From positions 1,178,001-1,242,000 of the forward strand of contig NZ_CP108484.1 of NCBI RefSeq assembly GCF_036226505.1: a stretch of 64,000 nt of DNA, written 5' to 3'. Under the pieces are notes generated by a model. That model ran no database searches. It was not told the DNA's origin and saw only the letters and a list, made by a program, of their open reading frames with translations. The translations under genes and the position numbers were made by a program. Of the stretch, positions 8,961 to 17,592 are shown one piece after another (position 1 is the stretch's first letter; each line of letters starts with the position of its first letter). Source of the stretch: Kitasatospora sp. NBC_01246. Its GTDB lineage: Bacteria; Actinomycetota; Actinomycetes; Streptomycetales; Streptomycetaceae.

Positions 8961-9237
8961 GGCGGGCGGGCCTCCGTGGGATCGGCGCCGGACAGGGTGC
9001 GGGCGCGGCGCCGCACCGGGCGGGCTGGCACCGGCCGTCCGCGTGCAGAGTACAACCGTCGGAGCGGCGGCGGCCCGGGGTGTCCGAGGTGTGGACCGGC
9101 TCCGGCGGTCGCCCCGCTCCGGGGCGCGCGGGGGCGGGCCGGGGCGCGGACCGACCGGCCGGTCCGCACGCCCCTGTTGGTGGCGGGCAGTTGGCGGGAG
9201 GATCGGAGCGGAGCACGATGCGAAGGGGGCTGGACGG

Positions 9238-11463
9238 ATGGGGTGGGACGCGGAACCGGCGGGGCGTGCCGGAACGCTGCACGGGCGGTTCGAGGAGCAG
9301 GCGCGCCAGACGCCCGACGCGGTCGCCGTCCGCTGCGGCGCGCGGGAACTGACCTACGGTGAGCTGGACGCGCGGGCGGACCGGCTGGCCCGCCACCTGG
9401 CGGCGGCCGGGCTGGAGCCCGGCGGCCGGGCCGCGGTGGCGCTGGGCCGGGGCACCGAGGTGTTCGTCGCCCTGCTCGCCGTGCTGAAGGCCGGTGGCGC
9501 GTACGTACCGCTGGAGCCGGGGGCGCCCGACCCGCTGCTGCGCCATGTGCTCGCGGAGGCCGATCCGGCCGTGGTGGTGACCGAGGAGAGCCACCGGGTC
9601 CGGCTGACGGACGCCGGCGGGCGGGCCGTCGTCTGCGTGGACGCGCCGGCCGGGGCGGGCGAGGCGGCGACGGTCGGAGCGGGCGAGAAGGTCGGAGCCG
9701 TCGGGGCTGTCGGGGCCGTCGCCGCAACCGAGGCGGTCACCGCGCTGCCCACCGGCCCGCCGGTGGTGGCCACCGGCCCGGACGACCTCGCCTGCGTCTT
9801 CTTCACCTCCGGCTCGACCGGACTGCCCCGGGGCGTGCTGATCGAGCACCGCAACCTGCTGGCCGCCTACCGCGGCTGGCGCTCGGTCTACGGGCTCCGC
9901 GCCTCCGACCGGATCCTGCAGACGGCGAGCCTGGAGTTCGACGTCTTCACCGCGGACTGGGTGCGCGCGCTCTGCACCGGCGCCACCCTGGTGGTCGCAC
10001 CGCGCAACCTCACCCTGGACCGCAGCGCCGACATCGCCGACCTGCCGGCCCTGGTCGCCGCCGAAGGCATCACCGTGCTGGAGCTCAACGTCCGCACGGC
10101 GCGCCGCCTGCGGGCGCACCTCACGGCCTCGGGCGGGTCGCTGACCGGTGTTCGGCTGCTCACCGTGGGCGCCGAGAAGTGGTACCTGGACGAGCAGTTG
10201 GGCCTGCAGGGGCTGCTCGGCGCGGACGTCCGGGTGCTGAACGTGTACGGCCTCGCCGAGGCCTCCGTGGACAGCAGCTACTTCGACGCGGCCGGGGCGA
10301 CCGGCGGCGAGGGCAGCGAGCGGGTCTCGCTGGTCGGCCGGCCGTTCCCCGGCGCCCGGGTCCATGTGCTCGGCCCGGACGGCGAGCCCGCCCCGAGCGG
10401 GACGGTCGGCGAGATCGCGGTCGCCGGCGCGGGCCTGGGCCGGGGCTACCTCAACCGGCCCGAGGAGACGGACCGCCGGTTCCGGCCCGCGGCCTTCGAC
10501 CCGGACGGCCGGGTCCTGCTGACCGGCGACCTCGGGCGGATCCGCGCGGACGGCGTACTGGAGTTCACGGCCCGCGCCGAGGCCGTGGTGGGGCCGGTCG
10601 ACTCCGCCCGGGCCACCGCCGTGGTCGAGCGGGTCACCACGGCCGCGGCCGCCGAGGGCGTACTGCGCTCGCACCCGGCGGTCCGGGAGGCCGCCGTCGC
10701 CGAGGTGGAGCCGGAGCCCGGGCGGCGGGCGCTGGTCGGGTACGCGGTGATCGACCCGGAGGCCGAAGGGGCGGACGCGTGGTCGCTCTCCGCCTACCTG
10801 ACGAAGCGCCTGCCCGTCGGCGACCTGCCCACCGCGGTGGTGCCGCTGTCGGCGCTCCCCCGCACCAGGGCCGGCAAGCTCGACCGCGGCTCCCTGCCGC
10901 TGCCGGCGCCGCGCGACTCCACCGGCCCCCGGGCCGGGAAGGCCGGCACGGGCGGCTCGGCCGGTCACAAGGGCGCCGGCTTCAAGGGCGCGGGCGGGGG
11001 GACCGGCTCCGGCCGGGCGGCCGGCGCCGGCGGGCCCGGCCTGTCCGGCTGCGGCTGGCTCCTCATCGCCCTGCCCTTCGCCTTCGCGGCCTGGCTGCTC
11101 ACCGACTCCCTCTGGCCGGGCTCCACCGACCTGTCCCGGGTGCCGGACCCCTTCGCCTCCTACTTCCACGTCCTGTACATCGCCGAGTGGCTCTCGTTCG
11201 GGCTGGGCGCGGCGTTCCTGCTGGCCGGATGGCCGATGCTCACCGCGCACGGCAGGCCGCGGGGACTCACGCTCGCCACCCACCTGTCGGTGTTCTGGCT
11301 GCTGGCCTCCTGGTGGCCGCAGGACAACCTGTACCGGACCAGCTCACCGGTGGACTGGTCGCGGCAGTCGCTCCTGGTCTACGTCTTCAACGTCGCGCTG
11401 ATGATCGCGGCCGTGGTCGTGGTCCGCTTCCTCGCCTGGCACCCGCCGTCCGCGCGGAGGTGA
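9238..11463 (+). CDS. adenylation-domain protein fused to a C-terminal membrane domain
   Basis: A 741-residue protein whose first ~555 residues form an NRPS-type adenylation domain: LTYGELDARAD (A1), LKAGGAYVPLEP (A2), FFTSGSTGLPRG near 190 (A3, Arg in place of the usual Lys), NVYGLAEAS near 335 (A5), LLTGDLGRI near 428 (A7) and AGKLDR near 546 (A10). The A8 region, normally GRxDxQVKIRGxRIE, is unrecognisable (ARAEAVVGPVDSARA). No carrier domain follows; instead a Gly/Ala/Lys linker leads to four predicted helices (about 602-735). It should activate a carboxylic acid, probably at the membrane. The ATG at 9238 was chosen because A1 homology begins directly after it; upstream frame is non-coding in character. 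Confidence 0.85.
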   Translation: MGWDAEPAGRAGTLHGRFEEQARQTPDAVAVRCGARELTYGELDARADRLARHLAAAGLEPGGRAAVALGRGTEVFVALLAVLKAGGAYVPLEPGAPDPLLRHVLAEADPAVVVTEESHRVRLTDAGGRAVVCVDAPAGAGEAATVGAGEKVGAVGAVGAVAATEAVTALPTGPPVVATGPDDLACVFFTSGSTGLPRGVLIEHRNLLAAYRGWRSVYGLRASDRILQTASLEFDVFTADWVRALCTGATLVVAPRNLTLDRSADIADLPALVAAEGITVLELNVRTARRLRAHLTASGGSLTGVRLLTVGAEKWYLDEQLGLQGLLGADVRVLNVYGLAEASVDSSYFDAAGATGGEGSERVSLVGRPFPGARVHVLGPDGEPAPSGTVGEIAVAGAGLGRGYLNRPEETDRRFRPAAFDPDGRVLLTGDLGRIRADGVLEFTARAEAVVGPVDSARATAVVERVTTAAAAEGVLRSHPAVREAAVAEVEPEPGRRALVGYAVIDPEAEGADAWSLSAYLTKRLPVGDLPTAVVPLSALPRTRAGKLDRGSLPLPAPRDSTGPRAGKAGTGGSAGHKGAGFKGAGGGTGSGRAAGAGGPGLSGCGWLLIALPFAFAAWLLTDSLWPGSTDLSRVPDPFASYFHVLYIAEWLSFGLGAAFLLAGWPMLTAHGRPRGLTLATHLSVFWLLASWWPQDNLYRTSSPVDWSRQSLLVYVFNVALMIAAVVVVRFLAWHPPSARR

Positions 11464-11509
11464 GGCGGCGGCGGGTCGAGGCACGCGGGCCCGGCCGGTC
11501 CGGCACCCC

Positions 11510-12838
11510 TCAGCGCAGGGCCTCGAACATCCGGCCCAGCGCGTGGTTCCCGGCTCCGATCAGCGCCTGCGCGGCCTCCAGCGCCTCGGCCTCGCGCGCG
11601 GCGAGGGCCAGTCCGACGGCGGGCTCCCGCTCGTAGCCCGCCGTCGCGACCAGCGGCAGGACGGTCACGCCGAGGCGGGCGCAGCGCGGGCGCAGCCGGT
11701 CCAGGTGGTCGTGGAGCGCCTCCTGGGAGATCCGGGCGCCGAGCGGCAGCGCGTCCAGGGTGCGGACCAGGTGGCCGGGGCCGCGGACCAGGTCCAGCCG
11801 GGCCCGCAGCACGAAGGCGATCGCCGGGCCGGTGAGCCGCAGGTTGATCTCGGTGGGGGCGAGCCGGCGGTCCCGGTCGGTGACGAAGTCGACGTCGTAC
11901 CAGCCCCGGTGGCCCTCGGCGGCGAGCCGCTCGCCGACCGCGAGGCCGAACCGTTCGGCGATCGCCGCCGCGCCGGCCGGCACCACCCCCGGGCCGACCG
12001 TCACCCCCTGGTAGCGGGTGCCGTGCACCGCCATCTCGCCGACGCCGACCGGGTGGACGCGGCCGTCGTCGCCGACCACCGCGTCGAAGGTGAGGTCGCG
12101 CAGCCGGTCGGCACGGCCGCCGTCGATGTACTCCTCCAGCAGCACGTCCCCACCGGGCGCCGGCAGTTCGGCCCCGGTCAGCCGGCGCAGCAGGGCCCGG
12201 CCGCCGCCGGCCGCGAACACGTCCTGCGGGGTCACCACGACCGTCCCGTAGCCGCCGACGCCGTACGGGCTCTTCAGCACGGTGGTGAGGCCGCGGCTCG
12301 CGCGGGCGGTCAGCCGGCGGGCGGCGCGGCGCCGGGAGCCCGGCTGCTCCTGGTGGGGGACAACGATCCCGTGGTGTTCCGGGGCCAGTTCGGTGAACAG
12401 GACGTGCGCGGCGGCCTTGGACTCGTAGCGCCGCACGGCCGCCAGCTCCGCGCCCTCGCCCTGGGCCGCCGTCCGTCCCCACGGCAGCACCGGGAGACCG
12501 GCGGTGGCGATCCGCTCCGCCAGGGCCGGCCGGTCGGCGAGGGCCTGGGCGAGCGTCCGATCCGGCGCGATCCCGCTGTACAGCTCGACCGGCCCCCACT
12601 CCAACTCCCGGGCGAGCCAGTCGATCCAGGCCCGCTCGACCTCCCCCGGCAGGACCAGCAGCGCGGGCTCGGGGCTGTAGCAGCTCGCCATCCCGGCGTA
12701 GTGGTGTGCCTGCCGCAGGCGCCGGGACCGCTGGTCGGGGTCCGTCCCCGGCGCGAGGAACTGTTCGTTGAAGTCGGCGACGTTCCCGAGGTGCACCGCC
12801 CGCCGCCCGCCCGTCCAGGCGCCCAGCCATCCGTCCAT
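11510..12838 (-). CDS. ATP-grasp family protein (carboxylate-amine ligase type)
   Basis: This 442-residue protein shows ATP-grasp hallmarks: a glycine-rich nucleotide loop in SPYGVGGYGTVVV, an LLEEYIDGG strand, and the metal/phosphate site VDFVTDRD...PTEINLRLTGP with the Glu-x-Asn pair. Such enzymes activate a carboxylate as acyl phosphate and join it to an amine or thiol. It faces the adenylation-membrane gene tail-to-tail (46 bp apart), so the two share a location but not an operon. The start at 12838 begins MDGWLGAWTGG; frame upstream runs into a 13-bp tandem repeat. It resembles peptide-ligase-like ATP-grasp proteins of actinobacteria; substrates are unknown. Confidence 0.8.
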   Translation of the reverse strand: MDGWLGAWTGGRRAVHLGNVADFNEQFLAPGTDPDQRSRRLRQAHHYAGMASCYSPEPALLVLPGEVERAWIDWLARELEWGPVELYSGIAPDRTLAQALADRPALAERIATAGLPVLPWGRTAAQGEGAELAAVRRYESKAAAHVLFTELAPEHHGIVVPHQEQPGSRRRAARRLTARASRGLTTVLKSPYGVGGYGTVVVTPQDVFAAGGGRALLRRLTGAELPAPGGDVLLEEYIDGGRADRLRDLTFDAVVGDDGRVHPVGVGEMAVHGTRYQGVTVGPGVVPAGAAAIAERFGLAVGERLAAEGHRGWYDVDFVTDRDRRLAPTEINLRLTGPAIAFVLRARLDLVRGPGHLVRTLDALPLGARISQEALHDHLDRLRPRCARLGVTVLPLVATAGYEREPAVGLALAAREAEALEAAQALIGAGNHALGRMFEALR

Positions 12839-12958
12839 CCCGCGAGCGTACGGGCCGGCGGGACCGCCCGCAGGGGATCGGCGACACCGGGCGACGGCGC
12901 TCGCGCCCGGTCCCGCGCGGAGGGGCAGTCGGAGGGGCGGGTCAGGGGGACTGGCCGG

Positions 12959-13023
12959 AGGCACCGGCCGGAGGCACCGGCCGGAGGCACCGGCCGGAGG
13001 CACCGGCCAGAGGCACCGGTCAG
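12959..13023. repeat. 13-bp tandem repeat, five copies
   Basis: AGGCACCGGCCGG is repeated exactly at 12959, 12972 and 12985, then with single-base changes at 12998 (GGCCAG) and 13011 (GGTCAG). The change in the last unit creates the stop codon of the adjoining GNAT remnant. Confidence 0.95.
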
Positions 13024-13145
13024 AGGCGCGGGAGGCCGGTGCCGGCGGGGGGGGCGAACCCCTCCGCATGCAGAGCGGCCAGTTCACCGTTGGTGAAGGC
13101 GCGGCGCCAGAGGTACCGGGTCGTCACGGTGGGCTCCCGCGGCAT
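13020..13145 (-). pseudogene. N-terminal remnant of a GNAT acetyltransferase
   Basis: A 41-codon frame begins ATG at 13145 and reads MPREPTVTTRYLWRRAFTNG followed by ELAALHAEGF. The Trp-Arg-x-x-Phe-Thr-Asn-x-Glu-x-x-x-Leu-His-Ala-Glu pattern is the usual beginning of one streptomycete GNAT family, which normally runs about 150 residues or more. Here the frame stops (TGA at 13020-13022) inside a 13-bp tandem repeat, and nothing GNAT-like follows. It is best read as a gene decapitated by deletion or repeat expansion. The identification comes from pattern memory and a search is needed to confirm it. Confidence 0.5.
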
Positions 13146-13285
13146 TTGTTCACTACCTATCAAGTTCGATCAGGACAGAACACGGAATGGTCAAGGTCTC
13201 TTCAAATATCTAGCCAACGTTGTCAGTTCACCGTCAAACTCTGACCCAGCTCGTATCCCTGCAGCTACCCCCGACTGGAGTCAGA
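13146..13285 (+). promoter_or_regulatory. AT-rich leader of the metalloprotease gene
   Basis: This 140-bp stretch is markedly AT-richer than its surroundings, with runs such as TCTTCAAATATCTAGCC. It must contain the promoter and control sites of the secreted protease. No confident -35/-10 pair could be assigned. The ribosome site GGAG (13277-13280) stands 5 nt before the GTG start. Confidence 0.55.
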
Positions 13286-14878
13286 GTGAGCCCCATCTCC
13301 TCTCACCGCCGCAACCTCGCGGCCGGAGCCATAGCGGTCACCGCCGCACTCGTGGCCGCCACCTTCCAGACCGCCACGGCGTCGGCCGCCCCCACCGACC
13401 ACGCCACCGCGATCGCCCAGGCCAGGGCCAACGTCACCCACAACGCTGGGGTGTTCGGCTTCGGCGACGGCCAGGACCTCCAGGTCAAGGACGTCATCAT
13501 CGACGCCGACGGCACCCAGCACGTCCGCTTCGACCGCACCTTCCAGGGCCTGCCCGTGGTCGGCGGCGACCTGGTCGTGCACCAGGACGCGCGCGGCCGG
13601 CTCAAGGACTCCTCCCGCGCCGCCGCGCACGAGGCCGCGGTGGCGTCCATCGTCCCGAAGGTCCCGGCGCAGACCTCCGCGAGCCGCGCCCTCCAGTCCG
13701 CGCCGTCCATCGGCTCCGCGACCAGCTCCCCCGAACTGGTCGTCTGGGCCGCCGACGGCACGCCCCGCCTCGCCTGGAAGACCACCGTCGCCGGTGTCGG
13801 CGACCACGGCCAGCCCGCCGGGAAGGTCGTCGTCACCGACGCCTCCACCGGCGAGCAGATCGAGAGCTACGACTCCGAGCACCAGGCCAGCGGCACCGGC
13901 CACTCCGAGTACACCGGCGACATCACCATCGACACCACCGCGCAGTCCGGTGGCTTCGCGCTGATCGACCCGGTGCGCAAGCACACCACCAGGGACGCGC
14001 ACAACGTCTCCGCGGGCTCGCTCAAGGCGAGCTCCGGCACGCTGTTCACCGACACGGACAACACCTGGGGCGACGGGAAGAAGTTCTCCACCGACCGCGC
14101 CACCGCCGCCGTCGACGCCCACGCCAACACCGCCTGGACGTACGACTACTACAAGAACACCTTCGGCCGCAGCGGCATCAAGAACGACGGCAAGGGCGCC
14201 ACCGTCTTCGTGCACGTCGGCACCGACTGGGACAACGCCCAGTGGTCCGACAGCTGCTTCTGCATGATGACCGGTGACGGCGACGGCTCCAAGGACCCGG
14301 AGCAGGTCGACCTCGACACCATGGGCCACGAGATGACTCACGGCGTCACCAGCGCGACCGCCAACCTGCGCTACAGCGGCGAGTCCGGCGGCCTCAACGA
14401 GTCCACCAGTGACATCTTCGGCACCATGGTCGAGTGGTACGCCAACAGCAAGGTGGACACCCCCGACTACCTGTTCAGCGACCAGTCCACCCCGCCGTGG
14501 CTGCGCCGGATGGACAAGCCCTCGCTGGACGGCGGGTCCGCCGACTGCTGGACCAGCAAGGTCGGGCAGCTCGACGTGCACAACTCCTCGGGCGTCGGCA
14601 ACCACTTCTTCTACCTCGCCAGCGAGGGCAGCGGCAGCAAGACCATCAACGGGTTCACCTACAACAGCCCCACCTGCAACCAGTCCACGGTGACCGGCAT
14701 CGGCAACCAGAAGGTCGCCAAGATCTGGTACCGCGCGCTGACCGTCTACATGACCTCCACCACCAACTACAAGGCCGCCCGCACCGCGACCCTGAGTGCG
14801 GCGAAGGACCTGTACGGCGCGACCAGCACCGAGTACAAGGCCGTCGCGGCCGCCTGGAGCGCCGTCTCGGTCAGCTGA
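13286..14878 (+). CDS. secreted M4-family (thermolysin-like) metalloprotease
   Basis: This 530-residue prepro-enzyme has a Sec signal (about 1-36, ending near TASAAP), an FTP/PepSY propeptide (about 40-215) and the M4 catalytic domain. The zinc site is H348-E-M-T-H352 with the third ligand E372 in GGLNESTSD. A further His for transition-state binding lies in DVHNSSGVGNH. It is a secreted neutral protease activated by propeptide cleavage. The GTG at 13286 is preferred over the upstream frame start because GGAG stands 5 nt before it and the signal peptide begins there. A strong hairpin terminator follows. Confidence 0.95.
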   Translation: MSPISSHRRNLAAGAIAVTAALVAATFQTATASAAPTDHATAIAQARANVTHNAGVFGFGDGQDLQVKDVIIDADGTQHVRFDRTFQGLPVVGGDLVVHQDARGRLKDSSRAAAHEAAVASIVPKVPAQTSASRALQSAPSIGSATSSPELVVWAADGTPRLAWKTTVAGVGDHGQPAGKVVVTDASTGEQIESYDSEHQASGTGHSEYTGDITIDTTAQSGGFALIDPVRKHTTRDAHNVSAGSLKASSGTLFTDTDNTWGDGKKFSTDRATAAVDAHANTAWTYDYYKNTFGRSGIKNDGKGATVFVHVGTDWDNAQWSDSCFCMMTGDGDGSKDPEQVDLDTMGHEMTHGVTSATANLRYSGESGGLNESTSDIFGTMVEWYANSKVDTPDYLFSDQSTPPWLRRMDKPSLDGGSADCWTSKVGQLDVHNSSGVGNHFFYLASEGSGSKTINGFTYNSPTCNQSTVTGIGNQKVAKIWYRALTVYMTSTTNYKAARTATLSAAKDLYGATSTEYKAVAAAWSAVSVS

Positions 14879-14900
14879 CGACCCGCTCCGCGCACCAACG

Positions 14901-14940
14901 GCGGCCCGTCGCCCCGGGGTTTCCCGGGGCGACGGGCCGC
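14901..14940 (+). terminator. terminator of the metalloprotease gene
   Basis: A perfect 18-bp stem (14901-14918 and 14923-14940, arm GCGGCCCGTCGCCCCGGG) encloses the loop GTTT, 22 bp after the stop codon. It also lies 40 bp past the stop of the convergent dehydrogenase gene and may serve both. Confidence 0.9.
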
Positions 14941-14980
14941 CCCGGCGTGCCCGGGCCGGCGTTCCGGACCCGCCGGGGTC

Positions 14981-15940
14981 TCAGCCCAGGACGCGGACCG
15001 GGGAGTCGGCCAGGAACGCCGCGATGTCCTCCACCGCCTGGCCGTAGAACGTCCGGTAGGTGTCGCCCGACACATAGCCGAGGTGCGGGGTCGCCAGCAG
15101 CCGCGGCGCGGTGCGCAACGGGTGGTCCGCGGGCAGCGGTTCGACGTCGAAGACGTCCACCGCCGCACCCGCGATCCGGCCCTCGGCCAGGGCGGCGAGC
15201 AGCGCGTCCTGGTCGACGATCGCCGCCCGCGAGGTGTTCACCAGGTACGCCCGCGGCTTCATCGACGCGAACTCGGCCTTGCCCAGCAGGCCCCGGCTGC
15301 GGTCGCCCAGCACCAGGTGGACGGAGACGAAGTCGCTCTCCCGCAGCAGCTCCTCCTTGGTGGCGGCGCGCCGGACGCCGACCTCGGCGGCCCGCTCCTC
15401 GGTGAGGTTCGGGCTCCAGGCGACCACGTCCATGCCGAACGCGAGGCCGACCCGGGCCACCAGCGCCCCGATCTTGCCCAGCCCGAGCAATCCCAGCCGC
15501 CGCCCGGCCAGGTCCGCGCCGAGGGTGCTCTGCCACGGGCCGCCCGTGCGCAGCGCGTCGTTCTCGGTGACGATCCCCCGGGCGAGCCCGAGCAGCAGCG
15601 CCCAGGTCAGCTCCACCGGCGGCGTGGACGAACTCGCCGTCCCGCAGACCGTCACCCCGTGCGCGCGGGCGGCCGCGTAGTCGATCACCGTGTTCCGCAT
15701 CCCGGAGGCCACCAGCAGCCGCAGCCGGGGCAGCCGGGCGAACACGGCCGCCGGGAACGCCACCCGTTCGCGCAAGGTCACGATGATGTCGAAGTCGGCG
15801 ACTGCGTCGACCAGTTCGTCCTCCGAGCCGAAGTGTCTTGGGAAGGAGGTCAGTTCAACCCGGTCGGTGACCGGTGACCAGTCGACGATGCTCGTCGCGA
15901 CACCCTGGTAGTCGTCGAGTACGGCGCAGCGAAGTTTCAT
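14981..15940 (-). CDS. D-2-hydroxyacid dehydrogenase family protein
   Basis: A 319-residue NAD-dependent dehydrogenase of the D-isomer type. The Rossmann fingerprint is LGLLGLGKIGALV; the catalytic Arg-Glu-His set is visible as NTSRAAIVD, the acidic pair around DVFDVEPLP and the ATPHLGYVS histidine. It would interconvert a 2-keto acid and a D-2-hydroxy acid. The start at 15940 (MKLRCAVLDDYQG) matches the family N-terminus; the 18 extra upstream residues in the frame are dropped. The next leftward gene upstream, an APH-like kinase, is 70 bp away, so co-transcription is possible. Confidence 0.88.
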   Translation of the reverse strand: MKLRCAVLDDYQGVATSIVDWSPVTDRVELTSFPRHFGSEDELVDAVADFDIIVTLRERVAFPAAVFARLPRLRLLVASGMRNTVIDYAAARAHGVTVCGTASSSTPPVELTWALLLGLARGIVTENDALRTGGPWQSTLGADLAGRRLGLLGLGKIGALVARVGLAFGMDVVAWSPNLTEERAAEVGVRRAATKEELLRESDFVSVHLVLGDRSRGLLGKAEFASMKPRAYLVNTSRAAIVDQDALLAALAEGRIAGAAVDVFDVEPLPADHPLRTAPRLLATPHLGYVSGDTYRTFYGQAVEDIAAFLADSPVRVLG

Positions 15941-16010
15941 ACCGGCACTCTCGCAGACCCGTTGGGCCGGGGGGACAGGGGCCGGGCCGTCCACCCGACC
16001 GGGGACCGCG

Positions 16011-16916
16011 TCAGACCTCCCCCAGCACCGTCCGGATCACGTGCCGGGCGTTGCGTGCCATCGCCGGGTTGGTGCTCCGGTAGTACGGCAGCGCGATCAG
16101 CGCCTGCGAGAGGGTCCGCCCGCGGCCGCGGATCCAGGTCGCGTCGTCCACGCCCAGCGCCTCGCGGAAGACCTCCCGCGCCCGGGCGGGCAGGAGATTC
16201 CACGCCGGGAACAGGTCGCAGGCGGGATCACCCGTCCCCAGGCAGCCGAAATCGATGACCGAGGTCAGCCTGCCGGCTTCCACCAGCAGGTTGCCCGGCA
16301 TGAGATCGGCATGCAGCCACACCGGCGGCCCGTCCCAGCCCGGGGTCCGCAACGCCTCCTCCCACACGGCCGTGGCGGCATCGCAGTCGACACCCTCCTG
16401 CGGGATCCCGCGCAGCTCCTCGATCGCCGCCCTGGTCTCCACGTCGAGCGAGGCGACCGGCCCGCCGCGGTGGGCCGGTGGCGCACCGGGCAGGGTGATG
16501 CTCCGCATCGCCGCCACGAACCCGGCCAGGTCCTCGGCCAGCAGCACCGGTTCGCTCAGGGCCTCCACCTCCGGGTTCTCCCCCGCCAGCCACCGGTAGA
16601 CCGACCACGGCCAGGGGAAGCCCTCGGCGGGCACCCCGTCACCGAGCGCCTCGGGGACGGGCTGGGGCAGCTGGGGCGCGAGCCGGGGCAGCCAGGCCCG
16701 CTCCAGCAGCACGTCGCCGACCCCGCCCCGCGTCAGCGGCAGCCGGACGACCATGTCGTCGCCCAGCCGGTACATCGCGTTGACCGTCCCGCCGGACGGG
16801 AACCGCTCGACCGCCAGCCCCGCCCACTGCGGGAACTGCCCGGCGATCAGCCGCCGTACGAGGTCGACGTCCGTGGGGTAGGTGCCGGGATGCATCTGCC
16901 CTGTACTCATGTTCAT
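16011..16916 (-). CDS. aminoglycoside-phosphotransferase-fold kinase
   Basis: This 301-residue protein has the APH-family kinase core: the catalytic loop HADLMPGNLL (HxDxxxxN) and the metal-binding IDFGCLGTGDPACD (DFG). Proteins of this type phosphorylate small molecules such as aminoglycosides, homoserine, choline or macrolides; the substrate here is unknown and resistance should not be assumed. The frame offers ATGs at 16916, 16910 and 16895 (MHPGTYPTD), none with a convincing ribosome site. Confidence 0.85.
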   Translation of the reverse strand: MNMSTGQMHPGTYPTDVDLVRRLIAGQFPQWAGLAVERFPSGGTVNAMYRLGDDMVVRLPLTRGGVGDVLLERAWLPRLAPQLPQPVPEALGDGVPAEGFPWPWSVYRWLAGENPEVEALSEPVLLAEDLAGFVAAMRSITLPGAPPAHRGGPVASLDVETRAAIEELRGIPQEGVDCDAATAVWEEALRTPGWDGPPVWLHADLMPGNLLVEAGRLTSVIDFGCLGTGDPACDLFPAWNLLPARAREVFREALGVDDATWIRGRGRTLSQALIALPYYRSTNPAMARNARHVIRTVLGEV

Positions 16917-17114
16917 GGCAGGTAATCGAACGGCCTGACGCCGGCGGACGTCAACCGCTTTCCGGCGACCGCGGCTGCGCGGCACACCCAGCGGGGGTCC
17001 GCTCCACTGACGGCCTCGCCGCTCCCAGCCGCCGCTCCCAGCCGCCGCCCGGCCGGTCGCGCCGGCGTCCCTGCCGACCTGCCCGGGCGGCGGGGCCTCG
17101 GGGTGTACTGCGGC

Positions 17115-17240
17115 TCAGCCCCGTTCGAGGGCCGTGGCGCCGGCGACGACCAGCCGAGCGCGGTCGCCCGGACGGACCGGCCGCGGGCGCGGCGTCGGGG
17201 TGAGGGGCGTCGGGGTGAGGGGCGACTGTCCGGTGGACAT
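17115..17240 (-). CDS. possible 41-residue ORF or gene remnant, unrecognised
   Basis: A short frame reads MSTGQSPLTPTPLTPTPRPR then PVRPGDRARLVVAG and ends at TGA 17115. The LTPTP repeat comes from a duplicated 15-bp unit GTCGGGGTGAGGGGC (17193-17222). The RPGDRARLV part looks protein-like and is faintly similar to the start of S66 LD-carboxypeptidases, but no ribosome site is clear. It may be a remnant or chance frame. Confidence 0.2.
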   Translation of the reverse strand: MSTGQSPLTPTPLTPTPRPRPVRPGDRARLVVAGATALERG

Positions 17241-17560
17241 CCGGGCCGGCCTGGTGCTGGTGACCGTGTGTCATGCCCGACAGGCTAGGAACGTAACCGA
17301 ACCGGAAGCCACGGATCCGTCAATCGCCCATGACCATGGGGCGTGCGATTGCCACCCATGGTGGATTCCTTGCGCGCAATGGCCGGTTCGCCTCCGCACG
17401 GCACCGGTTCACATGCCGGCGGGGTACGCGACCCCGAGGGCGCCGCCCGGGCCCCGGTACCTGGTGCCCGGTGCTCGGTGCCCGGTACCCGGTGCCCGGT
17501 GCTCAACAGGGCGTCAACGCCCGACCCCCCGATGAACCGGTCACCCGGCTCGAAGGTCGA
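17241..17560. other. intergenic region with short CGGTGCC-type repeats
   Basis: No gene was recognised. Positions 17460-17503 are an imperfect array of GGTGCCC/GGTGCTC/GGTACCC heptamer-like units. The right end leads into the TetR promoter and operator. Confidence 0.45.
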
Positions 17561-17563
17561 CAG

Positions 17564-17584
17564 GAATATACAGACCGGTCTACT
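17564..17584 (+). promoter_or_regulatory. TetR operator, copy 1 (autoregulatory)
   Basis: AATATACAGACCGGTCTAC surrounds the perfect palindrome AGACCGGTCT (17571-17580). It ends about 10 nt before the TetR start at 17593 and matches the four copies upstream of the epimerase gene, so the regulator very probably represses its own transcription. Confidence 0.85.
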
Positions 17585-17592
17585 GTTTCCAC

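Noticed and set aside
9238..12838. Start of an NRPS or peptide antibiotic cluster
   Set aside because: Only one adenylation domain without carrier or condensation domains and one ATP-grasp protein are present; neighbours are a lone ABC ATPase and a protease.
16011..16916. Aminoglycoside resistance gene
   Set aside because: The APH fold is common in kinases of many small molecules; nothing near suggests drug resistance.
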